Shown: positions 30,357-39,935, numbered from the stretch's first letter. The stretch: 64,000 nt of DNA from CAZAEL01 sp964484135 (GCA_964484135.1 CAZAEL010000004.1:25859-89858), one strand, 5' to 3'. Program-made: numbers and translations. The notes: generated from the letters alone by a model not told the origin.

Positions 30357-32324
30357 ATGTTCGAAAAAATCAAAGAGCTGATCTTCGGCAGGCCCAAGAA
30401 CCCCCTGGACCCCCGGGTGTTCCACAACATCTCCCTGGTGGCTTTCTTCGCCTGGGTGGGGCTGGGCGCGGACGGATTGTCCTCCTCCTGTTACGGCCCG
30501 GAGGAGGCCTTCCACGCCCTGGGCCCCTACACCCATTTGGCCATCCCCCTGGCCCTGGCCGTGGCCGCCACGGTCTTCATCCTCTCCGCCGCCTACTCCC
30601 AGATCATCGAACTGTTCCCCTCGGGCGGGGGCGGGTACCTGGTGGCCTCCAAACTGATCGGTCCCTACTCGGGGCTCATGTCCGGCTGCGCCCTGCTGGT
30701 GGATTACATCCTCACGATCGCCATCTCCGTGGCCGCGGGCGTGGACGCGGTCTTCAGCTTCCTGCCGCCGGGGCTCGTCTCCTGGAAGGTCCATGCCACC
30801 ATCCTCTGCCTCCTGGTCCTCATGACCTTGAACCTGCGGGGCGTCAAGGAATCCATCCTGGTCCTTACGCCCATCTTCGTCGTGTTCCTGTTCACCCACG
30901 GAATAACGATCTTTTACGGCATTTTTTCCCACGGGACGGAGCTGCCGGCGCTCGTGACGGACACGGTGGCGCAGACCCGGTCGGGCATCTCCGAAATCGG
31001 CTTTTTTGCCATGGCCGTGATCTTCCTGCGGGCCTTCTGTCTGGGCGGCGGCACCTTCACCGGCATCGAAGCCGTCTCCAACGGCCTGCAAATCCTGCGG
31101 GAGCCCCGCGTGGAGACCGGCAAGCGGACCATGGTCTACATGGCCGTGTCCCTGGCCTTCACCGCGGGCGGCATCCTGGTGAGCTACATCCTCAACGACG
31201 TCAGCCACGTGCCGGGCCAGACGTTGAACGCCACCCTGGTGCACAGGATCTCCGACGCCTGGCCCGGCGGGCATGTCTTTTTCCTGATCACCCTCCTGTC
31301 GGAAGGCGCCCTGCTGTTCGTGGCCGCCCAGGCGGGCTTTCTGGCGGGCCCCCGGGTCATGTCCAACATGGCGGTGGACCACTGGCTGCCCCGCCGCTTC
31401 ACCAACCTGTCGGACCGGCTCGTGATCAAGGACGGCGTCCTGGTCCTCGGGCTGGCCGCCCTGGCCATGATCCTCTACACCGGCGCCTCGGTGCGGATCC
31501 TGGTGGTCATGTACTCCATCAACGTGTTCCTGACGTTCACCTTTTCCCAATTCGGGGTGGCGCGCCATTGGTTCAAGTCCCGGGAACCCGGCTGGCTCAA
31601 AAAACTGACCATCATGTCCGCGGGCCTGCTGGTGACGGTGGTCATCCTCACCGCCACGATCATGATCAAATTCACGGAAGGGGGATGGGTCACGCTGTCC
31701 GTCACCGGGACCCTCATGATCTTCTGTCTCTGGGTCCATCGCCATTACGCGGACACGGCCAAGGCCCTCCGCCATTTGGACGACATCCTGACCAACATCC
31801 CCCCCCCTGCGGCCAAGCCGGAGGTTGCGGCCAAGTCCCCCTCCAAGCCCGCGGCCATCCTCATGGTCAACGGGTACAACGGCATGGGCATCCACTCTTT
31901 CCTGGCCATCCACCGTTTCTTTCCCGGCCATTTCAAAAATTTCATCTTCCTTTCGGTGGGGGTGATAGACTCGGACCGGTTCAAGGGCAAGGCCGAGATC
32001 CAGAACCTGGAGGAGTCCATCCAGAAGGACCTGGACAAATACGTGCGCCTGGCCAACAGCATGGGGCTGTACGCCGAATCCCGCATGCTGCTGGAAACGG
32101 ACGTGATCGACGGGCTCGAAAAACTGTGCCAGCAGACGGCGGAGGAATGGCCCAAGAAGGTGTTTTTCACCGGACAGCTCACGTTCGAAGGAGAAACCTT
32201 CTGGACCCGGTTCCTGCACAACCAAACGTCCTTCACCCTCCAGCGCCGGCTGATCTTCGACGGCCTGGAGACCGTGATCCTGCCCATCCGGGTGAGGCTG
32301 AACCAGGCGCCCCTGCCCAAATAA
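30357..32324 (+). CDS. APC-superfamily permease similar to KimA (potassium or amino-acid uptake)
   Basis: 655 residues: about 12 membrane segments (to about 490) and a soluble C-terminal domain. Several stretches parallel Bacillus KimA: ADGLSSSCYGPEEAF, FPSGGGGYLVASKLIG, LLVDYILTIAISVAAGVDA, TFTGIEAVSNGLQ, and the end FLHNQTSFTLQRRLIFDG. KimA imports K+ under c-di-AMP control; amino-acid transport is the alternative. The C-terminal domain (AAILMVNGYNGMGIHSFLAI) resembles a nucleotide-binding fold. Expression passes through a terminator in the leader. No clear ribosome site precedes the ATG. Confidence 0.8.
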   Translation: MFEKIKELIFGRPKNPLDPRVFHNISLVAFFAWVGLGADGLSSSCYGPEEAFHALGPYTHLAIPLALAVAATVFILSAAYSQIIELFPSGGGGYLVASKLIGPYSGLMSGCALLVDYILTIAISVAAGVDAVFSFLPPGLVSWKVHATILCLLVLMTLNLRGVKESILVLTPIFVVFLFTHGITIFYGIFSHGTELPALVTDTVAQTRSGISEIGFFAMAVIFLRAFCLGGGTFTGIEAVSNGLQILREPRVETGKRTMVYMAVSLAFTAGGILVSYILNDVSHVPGQTLNATLVHRISDAWPGGHVFFLITLLSEGALLFVAAQAGFLAGPRVMSNMAVDHWLPRRFTNLSDRLVIKDGVLVLGLAALAMILYTGASVRILVVMYSINVFLTFTFSQFGVARHWFKSREPGWLKKLTIMSAGLLVTVVILTATIMIKFTEGGWVTLSVTGTLMIFCLWVHRHYADTAKALRHLDDILTNIPPPAAKPEVAAKSPSKPAAILMVNGYNGMGIHSFLAIHRFFPGHFKNFIFLSVGVIDSDRFKGKAEIQNLEESIQKDLDKYVRLANSMGLYAESRMLLETDVIDGLEKLCQQTAEEWPKKVFFTGQLTFEGETFWTRFLHNQTSFTLQRRLIFDGLETVILPIRVRLNQAPLPK

Positions 32325-32331
32325 CCGCGTC

Positions 32332-32360
32332 TTGACACCCCGCGCCCCTTCTGGTAGGAT
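32332..32360 (+). promoter_or_regulatory. Promoter of the NhaD-like transporter gene
   Basis: TTGACA at 32332-32337 and TAGGAT at 32355-32360, spacing 17. Transcription would begin near 32367, immediately before the first ANTAR-type hairpin. Confidence 0.75.
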
Positions 32361-32369
32361 GGGAAAGAA

Positions 32370-32432
32370 GGCACATCGTGGTGCCGTCAACGGGCCGGAG
32401 CACGACGCCCGACGGACAAGGAAGTCCTCCTC
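32370..32432 (+). promoter_or_regulatory. ANTAR-type double-hairpin antiterminator (NhaD-like gene leader)
   Basis: Hairpin 1: GGCAC-ATCGTG-GTGCC at 32370-32385. Hairpin 2: GGAC-AAGGAA-GTCC at 32414-32427. Both loops are six bases with A at position 1 and G at position 4, the signature bound by ANTAR domains. The 3' strand of hairpin 2 is also the 5' arm of the terminator that follows, so the two structures exclude each other. This is the best textbook match among the leaders. Confidence 0.88.
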
Positions 32433-32458
32433 ATATGTCGCGACGAGGAGGATTTTTT
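32424..32458 (+). terminator. Leader terminator of the NhaD-like gene
   Basis: TCCTCCTC (32425-32432) pairs with GAGGAGGA (32445-32452) around a 12-nt loop, followed by TTTTTT. It overlaps ANTAR hairpin 2. Confidence 0.85.
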
Positions 32459-32656
32459 ATGCCTTTCTGGATCCCCTGGCACACGGTTCCCGCCCTGGCG
32501 GCCTATTTTTCGGACGAGGCCGCGGAAGAGGCCCCGGACCCCTGCGACCGCCCGCCGCCGCGGGGAGCCGGAACGGACGCGGCGCCGGACTTCCGGTTCT
32601 GGAACAACTTCTTTGCGAGGAAATCCCATGAGCAGCCCCTCCGCCGATATTGTTGA
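32459..32656 (+). CDS. Possible small ORF between the attenuator and the NhaD-like gene
   Basis: 65 residues, beginning MPFWIPWHTVPALAAYFSDE, with the ATG immediately after the terminator T-run. It overlaps the next gene's start in another frame. There is no ribosome site, and the protein resembles nothing I know. It may be a leader peptide or just an open frame. Confidence 0.25.
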   Translation: MPFWIPWHTVPALAAYFSDEAAEEAPDPCDRPPPRGAGTDAAPDFRFWNNFFARKSHEQPLRRYC

Positions 32657-34454
32657 GCTTTCCCCCGTCAAATACCTGCTGGGCTGCGCCGCGGCCGCCG
32701 CGGCCCTCCTCCTGATCGGGAAAATCCATCCCTTTCCGGCCTGGCTGGTGGCCGCGGAGGTCCTGGCCGCCGTCCTGGCCCTGTTCACCTTCGGCTCCAT
32801 CAAGTACCGTCTGGACAAAAACGCCCTCACGTACGGCGCCGCGCTCGTCATCGTCGCGACCTTCTGGGAAAGCTGGTGGAGCGGCTCGTCCCTGAAGTCG
32901 GCCCTGGCCGCCGGGGAATACGGCGCGCTCTGGGAATTCGCCCGGCACAATTTCCTGACCCTCCACGGACTGGACCGCCTCATCCACGCGGACACCATGC
33001 TGTTCATCCTGGGGCTGACCTTCTTCGTGGCGGTCATCGCCCAGACGCGCCTCCTGGAAACCTCCAGCTTCGCGGTCCTGGACAAGCTCAAGGGCCGCGT
33101 GGTCCCGACCGTGGTCATCCTCACGGCGCTGGTGTCCGCGGCCTCCGGCGTCCTGGACGGCGTCTCCATGATCGGGCTCATGATCCGGACCCTGGTGATC
33201 ATCCTGCTCCTGAGCGGGGCCGACAGGGCGGTCGTCGTTTACGCGGTCATGGTGTCAACGGTCGTGACCACGGTCTGCGGCATGTGGCTGGCGTACGGCG
33301 AGCCCCCCAACCTCATCATGAAAGCCAACCTCCACCCTTATCTGGACGACGCTTTTTTCCTGCGGTACTGCCTGCCCGCGGCCCTGGGGAGTTGGGCCAT
33401 CGTGGCCTGGAACGTGGGACGGCGGCTGAAGGGCCGGAAAGTGGAGTTGTCGAAACTGGACATCCTGGACCGGCACGTGGCGGACGTGCGGTTCCTGCAG
33501 GCGTCCCGCCACGGGCAGGTGCTCACGCCCATCGGGTTCCTGGAAGGGAACAAAGAGGCGGTGGAAGGACACTACGAAGGGGTCCGAAAACGTCTCCTGG
33601 CCGGCGTGCCCCTGGGCGAGGCCCTGACCAATGAACGGGTCCCCAGGAGCGCGCGCCTGGAACTCATGGGCCGTTACCTGTCCGAGGACCTCGCCCAGAC
33701 CGCGGACGATTATTACGAACACGTGTACGGAAAGAACGACGGCCAGGCGGGCGAGTCCGCGGTGCGGCTGGGCCTGGCCCTGTCCCGCGTGCGGGGGCGG
33801 CGCGTCCTGGCCCAGCGGGCGGCGGCGCTGTCCTTCGTCCCCTTCATCGGGCTCCTCGTGGCCCACGCGGTCAACCACGATGTGCCGCTCTTTTTGGCCT
33901 CCTTCGCGGGGTTCGCGGCGGCCTTCCTGGGCATCGCGACTCTGCCCAAAACGCGGGGCCTGGCCCTGCGGGAGGCGGCCCATGAGTTCAAGGAGTACCT
34001 CTTCCTTTTGCCCCTCTTCCTGTCCATCACCCTGCTGCAGAAGACCGGCTTCTTCGGCCTGATCTCGGACCTCCTGCACCTGGGCATCGAGCGGCTGGGC
34101 GCCTCCCACGTGGCGTACGGCCAGTTCTGGTTCTGCACGGTGCTCTCCGCCCTCCTGGACAACAACGTGGTGGCGGACTTCGCGGGCCGGGCCCTCCAGG
34201 GCCTGAGCGTGAGCCTCCTCCACCTCTTCGCCATGGCCCAGATCGCGGGCTACGCCCTGGGCGGCTGCTGGACCCACATCGGCTCGGCCCAGTCCGTGGT
34301 GGCGTATTCCTTCATCCAGCGGGAGATCGACGGGCGGTACACCCCCTTCCAGTGGATCAAGGCCATGACGCCGATCGTTCTGGAGATCGCCATTTGGATC
34401 AGCGTGGTCGTGTACGTGGAAGGGTGGCTCTTCCAAAAACTGCACATCCAATAA
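32628..34454 (+). CDS. NhaD/ArsB-like ion transporter (ion transporter superfamily)
   Basis: 608 residues with about 11 to 13 membrane segments. The family-like core is GLDRLIHADTMLFILGLTFF, GVLDGVSMIGLMIRTLVIIL and MWLAYGEPPNLIMKANLHPY. A second half (FWFCTVLSALLDNNVVADFA, GCWTHIGSAQSVVAYSFIQ) matches the duplicated pore region. A hydrophilic insert of about 120 residues (about 270-395) separates the halves. Such proteins exchange Na+ and H+ or carry anions; the substrate is not clear here. The start at 32628 has GAGGAA upstream. It is under an ANTAR-type attenuator. Confidence 0.75.
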   Translation: MSSPSADIVELSPVKYLLGCAAAAAALLLIGKIHPFPAWLVAAEVLAAVLALFTFGSIKYRLDKNALTYGAALVIVATFWESWWSGSSLKSALAAGEYGALWEFARHNFLTLHGLDRLIHADTMLFILGLTFFVAVIAQTRLLETSSFAVLDKLKGRVVPTVVILTALVSAASGVLDGVSMIGLMIRTLVIILLLSGADRAVVVYAVMVSTVVTTVCGMWLAYGEPPNLIMKANLHPYLDDAFFLRYCLPAALGSWAIVAWNVGRRLKGRKVELSKLDILDRHVADVRFLQASRHGQVLTPIGFLEGNKEAVEGHYEGVRKRLLAGVPLGEALTNERVPRSARLELMGRYLSEDLAQTADDYYEHVYGKNDGQAGESAVRLGLALSRVRGRRVLAQRAAALSFVPFIGLLVAHAVNHDVPLFLASFAGFAAAFLGIATLPKTRGLALREAAHEFKEYLFLLPLFLSITLLQKTGFFGLISDLLHLGIERLGASHVAYGQFWFCTVLSALLDNNVVADFAGRALQGLSVSLLHLFAMAQIAGYALGGCWTHIGSAQSVVAYSFIQREIDGRYTPFQWIKAMTPIVLEIAIWISVVVYVEGWLFQKLHIQ

Positions 34455-34455
34455 A

Positions 34456-34482
34456 AAAGCCGGCGGTTTTCGGCCGCCGGCG
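34456..34482 (-). terminator. Terminator between convergent transporter genes
   Basis: GCCGGCGG and CCGCCGGC form an 8-pair stem. On the minus strand it is followed by a T-run, so it ends the CPA1 antiporter message. It may also work weakly for the plus-strand gene. Confidence 0.75.
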
Positions 34483-34519
34483 CCCTTTGCCGTTCCTCCC
34501 CTCTCCCAAAAACGGACCC

Positions 34520-35998
34520 CTACCCCCTGGAGGACTCCTTGCCGGTCAACAACGAACGGACCCGGTCCAGCGTCCTGTCGTTGATCAACACCCAGAGGAC
34601 ATCCCCCTCCTCCAAAACCGTGTTCCCCCCCGGCACGATGAAAGCCTCCCCGCGGCACACCAGCGCCACCCGGCTTTCCTCCGGAAAATCCAGCTCCATG
34701 AGCGACTTGCCGGCGATCTTGGCGCCGTAGGGCACGATGAAATCCTCCAGCCTCATGTCCACGCCTTCCAGGTCATCCATCTCCAGGGGAGACCGTCGGC
34801 GCGGCGCCAGGGGCACGTCCACGCCCAGCAGCCGCGCCACCCAGGGGATGGACGTCCCCTGGATCAGGGCCGACGTCAGGACGATGAAGAACACCAGGTC
34901 GAAGATGACGTCCGCCTCCGGGACGCCCGCCAAACGGGGGAAGGTGGCCAGCACGATGGGGACGGCGCCGCGCAGCCCCACCCAGGCCACCATCAGCTTC
35001 TCGCGGACGCTCATCCCGGAGAACGACAGGGACAGGAACACGCTGGCCGGGCGGGCCGCGACGATCAGGAAGGCCGAGGCCAGGAGCCCCGGTCCCGCCA
35101 CCGCGCCGAGCCGTTTGGGAAAGACCAAAAGCCCCAGGGCCAAAAACATGGCGATCTGCATGAGCCAGGCCAGCCCGTCGTGGAACCGCCCCAGGCTGCG
35201 CCGGTGCAGGAACCGGCTGTTTCCCAGCACCAGGCCGGCCACGTACACCGCCAAAAACCCGTTGCCCCCCACGGACGAAACCGCGCCGTAGATCAAGAGG
35301 ACCAGGGCCATGGTGAGCGGCGGGTACAGGCCCTCGTGCTCCAGACGCATCCGGTTGACCAGGAGGACCGCGCCTTTCCCCAGCGCCCAGCCCGCGGCCA
35401 AACCCACGGACATCTGGAGGACGAAAGAAAGGACCATCCCGCCCCAGCCGGCTTCCGGCCGCGTCATGAGCCCCAGGAAGGCGGTGGTCAGGAACACGGC
35501 CATGGGGTCGTTGCTGCCGGATTCCAGCTCCAACAGGGGCTTGAGCCGCCCCTTGAGGCTCACGTTTTTGGACCGGAGCACGGAGAAGACCGCGGCCGCG
35601 TCCGTGGAAGCCACGATGGAGCCCAAGAGGAACCCTTCCAGCCAGGAAAACCCCAGGGCGAACACGGCGAAGGCCCCCACCAGGAGCGCCGACACCAGGA
35701 CTCCGCCGCTGGCCAGAGACAGCCCCTGCCAAAGGACGGGCCGCACGCTCCGCCAGTCCGTCTCCAGGCCGCCGGCGAACAGGATGTAGCACAACGCGAC
35801 CACGCCCAGGAACTGGGCCTGCCAGGGGTCGTTGAAATAGATGCCTCCGGGACCGTCGGACCCCGCCAGCATCCCGATGGCCAAAAACAAGAGCAGCGCC
35901 GGCACGCCGAGGCGGCCGGAGGCCTTGCTGGCGACGACGCTCAGGGCCACCAGCGCCGCCACCGCCAGCAGGATATGCTCGATGGGCATCGTCGTCAT
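34520..35998 (-). CDS. CPA1-type K+/H+ or Na+/H+ antiporter (NhaP2-like) with RCK-C tail
   Basis: 492 residues. About 12 membrane segments run from AVAALVALSVVASKASGRLG to about residue 390. The motif GSIVASTDAAAVFSVLRSKN and ELESGSNDPMAVFLTTAFL identify the CPA1/NhaP2 family. The C-terminal part (FIVPYGAKIAGKSLMELDFP, GGNTVLEEGDVLWVLINDRT) is a TrkA-C/RCK-C ligand-binding domain. It likely regulates cytoplasmic K+ or pH. It is divergent from amt1; the two starts are about 340 bp apart. Together with the KimA-like importer it suggests potassium homeostasis near the nitrogen genes. Confidence 0.92.
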   Translation of the reverse strand: MTTMPIEHILLAVAALVALSVVASKASGRLGVPALLLFLAIGMLAGSDGPGGIYFNDPWQAQFLGVVALCYILFAGGLETDWRSVRPVLWQGLSLASGGVLVSALLVGAFAVFALGFSWLEGFLLGSIVASTDAAAVFSVLRSKNVSLKGRLKPLLELESGSNDPMAVFLTTAFLGLMTRPEAGWGGMVLSFVLQMSVGLAAGWALGKGAVLLVNRMRLEHEGLYPPLTMALVLLIYGAVSSVGGNGFLAVYVAGLVLGNSRFLHRRSLGRFHDGLAWLMQIAMFLALGLLVFPKRLGAVAGPGLLASAFLIVAARPASVFLSLSFSGMSVREKLMVAWVGLRGAVPIVLATFPRLAGVPEADVIFDLVFFIVLTSALIQGTSIPWVARLLGVDVPLAPRRRSPLEMDDLEGVDMRLEDFIVPYGAKIAGKSLMELDFPEESRVALVCRGEAFIVPGGNTVLEEGDVLWVLINDRTLDRVRSLLTGKESSRG

Positions 35999-36072
35999 GC
36001 CATATTTCTACACTGTTTGCCGCGCGATTGCAAACGGCGCGAAAAAATCGGGCGCGGCCCGGCATTTTTTCC

Positions 36073-36101
36073 TTGACATAAAAACGGAGCCGGTATATAA
36101 T
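36073..36101 (+). promoter_or_regulatory. Consensus promoter of amt1-glnK1
   Basis: TTGACA (36073-36078) and TATAAT (36096-36101), exactly 17 bp apart: a perfect sigma70 consensus. Such a strong promoter makes sense if output is limited by downstream attenuation. Predicted start near 36108. Confidence 0.9.
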
Positions 36102-36107
36102 AGACGC

Positions 36108-36154
36108 GAGTACAGAGTAGTACTCCTTATCATATCAGGACGCCGACGTCCTCC
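36108..36154 (+). promoter_or_regulatory. ANTAR-type double-hairpin antiterminator (amt1 leader)
   Basis: Hairpin 1: GAGTAC-AGAGTA-GTACTC at 36108-36125, a six-pair stem with an AxxGxx loop, starting at the predicted first base of the transcript. Hairpin 2: AGGAC-GCCGAC-GTCCT at 36137-36152; its loop has G at position 4 but G rather than A at position 1. The 3' strand of hairpin 2 is the 5' arm of terminator 1. Confidence 0.85.
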
Positions 36155-36187
36155 TTGAGGCTCATGCCCGGGGAGGATTTTTTATTT
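36148..36187 (+). terminator. Leader terminator 1 of amt1
   Basis: TCCTCC (36149-36154) pairs with GGAGGA (36172-36177), with an inner GGC/GCC pairing, followed by TTTTTTATTTT. It competes with ANTAR hairpin 2. Confidence 0.8.
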
Positions 36188-36211
36188 TGTCGGCGGCCGC
36201 TGGGCCGTTCC

Positions 36212-36229
36212 CGAGACGAGGGCGTCTCG
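36212..36229 (+). promoter_or_regulatory. Third short hairpin in the amt1 leader, overlapping terminator 2
   Basis: CGAGAC-GAGGGC-GTCTCG: six pairs with a six-base loop carrying G at position 4. Its 3' strand is part of the 5' arm of terminator 2. The same CGAGAC/GTCTCG stem occurs in the amt2 leader at 38429-38446. No matching first hairpin with an AxxGxx loop is seen between terminator 1 and this element. Confidence 0.6.
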
Positions 36230-36274
36230 ACTCTTAGTTTGGGGGCTAAGAAGCGAGGCGCCTCTTTTGTTTTT
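36221..36274 (+). terminator. Leader terminator 2 of amt1
   Basis: GGCGTCTCG (36221-36229) pairs with CGAGGCGCC (36254-36262), and the inner TCTTAG pairs with CTAAGA (36232-36237 with 36246-36251). TCTTTTGTTTTT follows. With terminator 1 this makes a tandem attenuator. Confidence 0.75.
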
Positions 36275-36341
36275 CGGAGAGGACGCTCCCGCCGCCCACA
36301 CGGGGGGTCAAACGGGCTCAAATTCACTAAGGAGGAAATCC

Positions 36342-37877
36342 ATGTCACGCTTCAAGAAAAGATGGCTGGGCGGGATACTGCTCTCGCTCATCGCCGTGGG
36401 GGTTCTGACCCCCGCGTTGTTCGCAGAAGAAACGGTCGCGGCCGCTGCGGAAGCCGCGGGACCGAGCCTCGCCGACCAGGTGGCTTCCCTCACCCAGCAG
36501 GTGGCGGACCGGAAAGTGGCGGCCGACACCCTCTGGGTGCTGGTCACCGCGTTCCTGGTGTTCTGGATGAACGCGGGCTTCGCCCTGGTGGAATCGGGCA
36601 TGTGCCGCGCCAAGAATGCGGTCAACATCCTGTCCAAGAACTTCATCGTGTTCGCCTGCTCCTCCATCGCGTTCTACGTGCTGGGCTGGGGCCTGATGTT
36701 CGGGGACGGGAACGGCTTCGTCGGCACCCAGGGCCTTTGGTTCTTGGGCGGGGCGGACAACAGCCCGGCCACCGGCGACGCGTACCGGGGCGTGTATTCG
36801 TCCATCGCCTGGACGGGCGTGCCCCTCGGCGCCAAGTTCTTCTTCCAATTGGTGTTCGCGGGGACCGCCGCGACCATCGTGTCCGGCTGCGTGGCGGAAC
36901 GCATCAAGTACATCAGCTTCATCCTGTTCTCCTTCCTGCTGGTGGGCATCACCTATCCCGTCATCGGCCACTGGATCTGGGGCGGCGGCTGGCTGGCCCA
37001 AAAGGGCTTCTGGGACTTCGCCGGCTCCACCGTGGTCCACACCGTGGGCGGCGTGGCGGGCCTGGCGGGCATCCTGCTCCTGGGTCCCCGCATCGGCAAG
37101 TACCGTCCGGACGGCACCCCCAACGCCATCCCGGGCCACAACATGACCTCGGCGACGCTGGGCTGCCTCATCCTGTGGCTGGGCTGGTTCGGGTTCAACC
37201 CCGGCTCCACCATGGCGGCCGACCCCGGCGCCATCTCCCACATCCTGAACACCACCAACCTGGCGGCCGCGGCCGGCCTGTTGACGGCCACCCTCACCGC
37301 CTGGATCGTGATGGGCAAGCCGGACCTGGGCATGACCATCAACGGCTGCCTGGCGGGCCTGGTGGCCATCACGGCCCCCTGCGCCTTCGTGAGCCTGCCG
37401 GCCTCCATCGTCATTGGCGGCATCGGCGGCGTCCTGGTGGTCTTCGCGGTGCTCTTCTGGGACAAGCTCAAGATCGACGACCCCGTGGGCGCCCTGGCCG
37501 TGCACCTGGTGAACGGCATCTGGGGCACCCTGTCCGTGGGCCTCTTCGCCAAGGACAAGATCACGGGCGTGGCCACCGGCAACGGCCTCTTCAACGGCGG
37601 CGGCTTCGGCCTGCTGACCACCCAGGTCATCGGGTCCTTGAGCGCCATCGCCTTCACCCTGGTGACCGCCGTCATCTTCTGGTCCGTCATCAAAGCCGTC
37701 CTCGGCATGCGGGTGTCCCGCGACGAGGAAATCCGCGGCCTGGACATTGACGAGCACGGCATGGAGGCCTACGCCGGCTTCCAGATCTACCTGACGGAAT
37801 ACGGCCTCAGCCCCGTCTCGGGCGGCAACGGCGGCTCGGCGCCCAAGCTCGAAAAAGAGCTGGCCGGGAGGAAATAA
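36342..37877 (+). CDS. amt: Ammonium transporter Amt, copy 1
   Basis: 511 residues: a signal-like hydrophobic start (GGILLSLIAVGVLTPALFAEE), a short Gln/Ala-rich periplasmic region (about 30-60), then 11 membrane segments. FALVESGMCRAKNAVNILSK is the Amt signature. The twin pore histidines are His233 (STVVHTVGG) and His388 (LAVHLVNGIWG). It imports ammonium. The start at 36342 has AAGGAGGA upstream; the open frame extends further into the leader but not credibly. It is followed after 2 bp by its own PII protein. Controlled by a tandem ANTAR-type attenuator. Confidence 0.94.
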   Translation: MSRFKKRWLGGILLSLIAVGVLTPALFAEETVAAAAEAAGPSLADQVASLTQQVADRKVAADTLWVLVTAFLVFWMNAGFALVESGMCRAKNAVNILSKNFIVFACSSIAFYVLGWGLMFGDGNGFVGTQGLWFLGGADNSPATGDAYRGVYSSIAWTGVPLGAKFFFQLVFAGTAATIVSGCVAERIKYISFILFSFLLVGITYPVIGHWIWGGGWLAQKGFWDFAGSTVVHTVGGVAGLAGILLLGPRIGKYRPDGTPNAIPGHNMTSATLGCLILWLGWFGFNPGSTMAADPGAISHILNTTNLAAAAGLLTATLTAWIVMGKPDLGMTINGCLAGLVAITAPCAFVSLPASIVIGGIGGVLVVFAVLFWDKLKIDDPVGALAVHLVNGIWGTLSVGLFAKDKITGVATGNGLFNGGGFGLLTTQVIGSLSAIAFTLVTAVIFWSVIKAVLGMRVSRDEEIRGLDIDEHGMEAYAGFQIYLTEYGLSPVSGGNGGSAPKLEKELAGRK

Positions 37878-37879
37878 CC

Positions 37880-38221
37880 ATGAAAATGATCATCGCCATC
37901 ATCCAGCCCCACAAGATCGCGGACGTCAAGAAGGCCCTGGACGACGCCCAGATCCACCTCATGACGGTCTCCAACGTCCTCGGGGCGGGGCGGCAGAAGG
38001 GGTACGAAGAGAGCTACCGCGGCGCGAAGTACGAGATCAACCTCCTCAAGAAGGTCCGTCTCGACATCGCGGTGAACGACGACTACGTGGACGCCGCCAT
38101 CTCGGCCATCTCCAGATCGGCCAAGACCGGCAACATCGGGGACGGCAAGATCTTCGTCATGCCCCTCGAGGAAGTCGTCCGCATCCGCACCAACGAGCGC
38201 GGCAAGGTGGCCATCGGCTGA
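37880..38221 (+). CDS. glnK: PII signal protein GlnK, copy 1
   Basis: 113 residues. The T-loop region is GRQKGYEESYRGAKYEI; Tyr46 occupies the position of the uridylylated Tyr51 of E. coli PII. The B-loop TGNIGDGKIFV binds ATP or ADP. GlnK proteins plug Amt when nitrogen is ample and report 2-oxoglutarate and ATP. Gene linkage to amt1 (2-bp gap) follows the usual amtB-glnK pairing. A strong terminator follows at 38251. Confidence 0.95.
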   Translation: MKMIIAIIQPHKIADVKKALDDAQIHLMTVSNVLGAGRQKGYEESYRGAKYEINLLKKVRLDIAVNDDYVDAAISAISRSAKTGNIGDGKIFVMPLEEVVRIRTNERGKVAIG

Positions 38222-38250
38222 ACAGGCCCTGACCTCCGCCGTTCATTCAA

Positions 38251-38288
38251 GGGCGCGGGAGAGGAATAACCTCTCCCGCGCCCTTTCG
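38251..38288 (+). terminator. Terminator after glnK1
   Basis: GGGCGCGGGAGAGG pairs with CCTCTCCCGCGCCC, 14 perfect pairs around AATAA, followed by TTTCGCTT. It insulates amt1-glnK1 from the amt2 promoter just downstream. Confidence 0.85.
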
Positions 38289-38289
38289 C

Positions 38290-38319
38290 TTGACAAGCTT
38301 TCGGGACCTATGTTATAGT
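38290..38319 (+). promoter_or_regulatory. Promoter of amt2-glnK2
   Basis: TTGACA (38290-38295) and TATAGT (38314-38319) with 18 bp spacing and a TGn extension before the -10. Start predicted near 38326. Confidence 0.8.
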
Positions 38320-38327
38320 CCCAGCCC

Positions 38328-38446
38328 GGACACAGTGTCGTGTCCGCCAAAGCAACCCTCAACCAAGAAGTCTCTTCTCAAGAAGCCTGTCCGGCCTCTC
38401 TCCGGGGTGTGAGGGGCCGGCCGTTGCTCGAGACAGAGCCGTCTCG
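38328..38446 (+). promoter_or_regulatory. Leader of amt2 with two AxxGxx hairpins, unusually spread
   Basis: Hairpin 1: GGACAC-AGTGTC-GTGTCC at 38328-38345, right at the predicted start. Hairpin 2: CGAGAC-AGAGCC-GTCTCG at 38429-38446. Both are six-pair stems with A at loop position 1 and G at position 4. They are 83 nt apart, much more than in the other leaders. Between them lies a 10-pair stem (CCGGCCTCTC with GAGGGGCCGG, 38391-38420) without a T-run. No canonical terminator overlaps hairpin 2; a GC stem at 38458-38484 has only a poor T-tract. The rest of the leader to 38567 has no gene. Confidence 0.65.
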
Positions 38447-38567
38447 CCTAAAACAAAGCCCGCGGGGGTCCTTCCCCGGCGGGCGCGTTCCCCATCACAG
38501 AACCGTCATAACGATGTCCGGGCCCGGCCCGGGCGTCCTTACTTCCTATAAGGGGGTCTTGGGTATT

Positions 38568-39935
<1,368 letters not shown>

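Noticed and set aside
38340..38567. N-terminal extension of Amt copy 2
   Set aside because: The extra 76 codons cover the ANTAR-type leader, and the true start at 38568 has a ribosome site and a signal-like segment.
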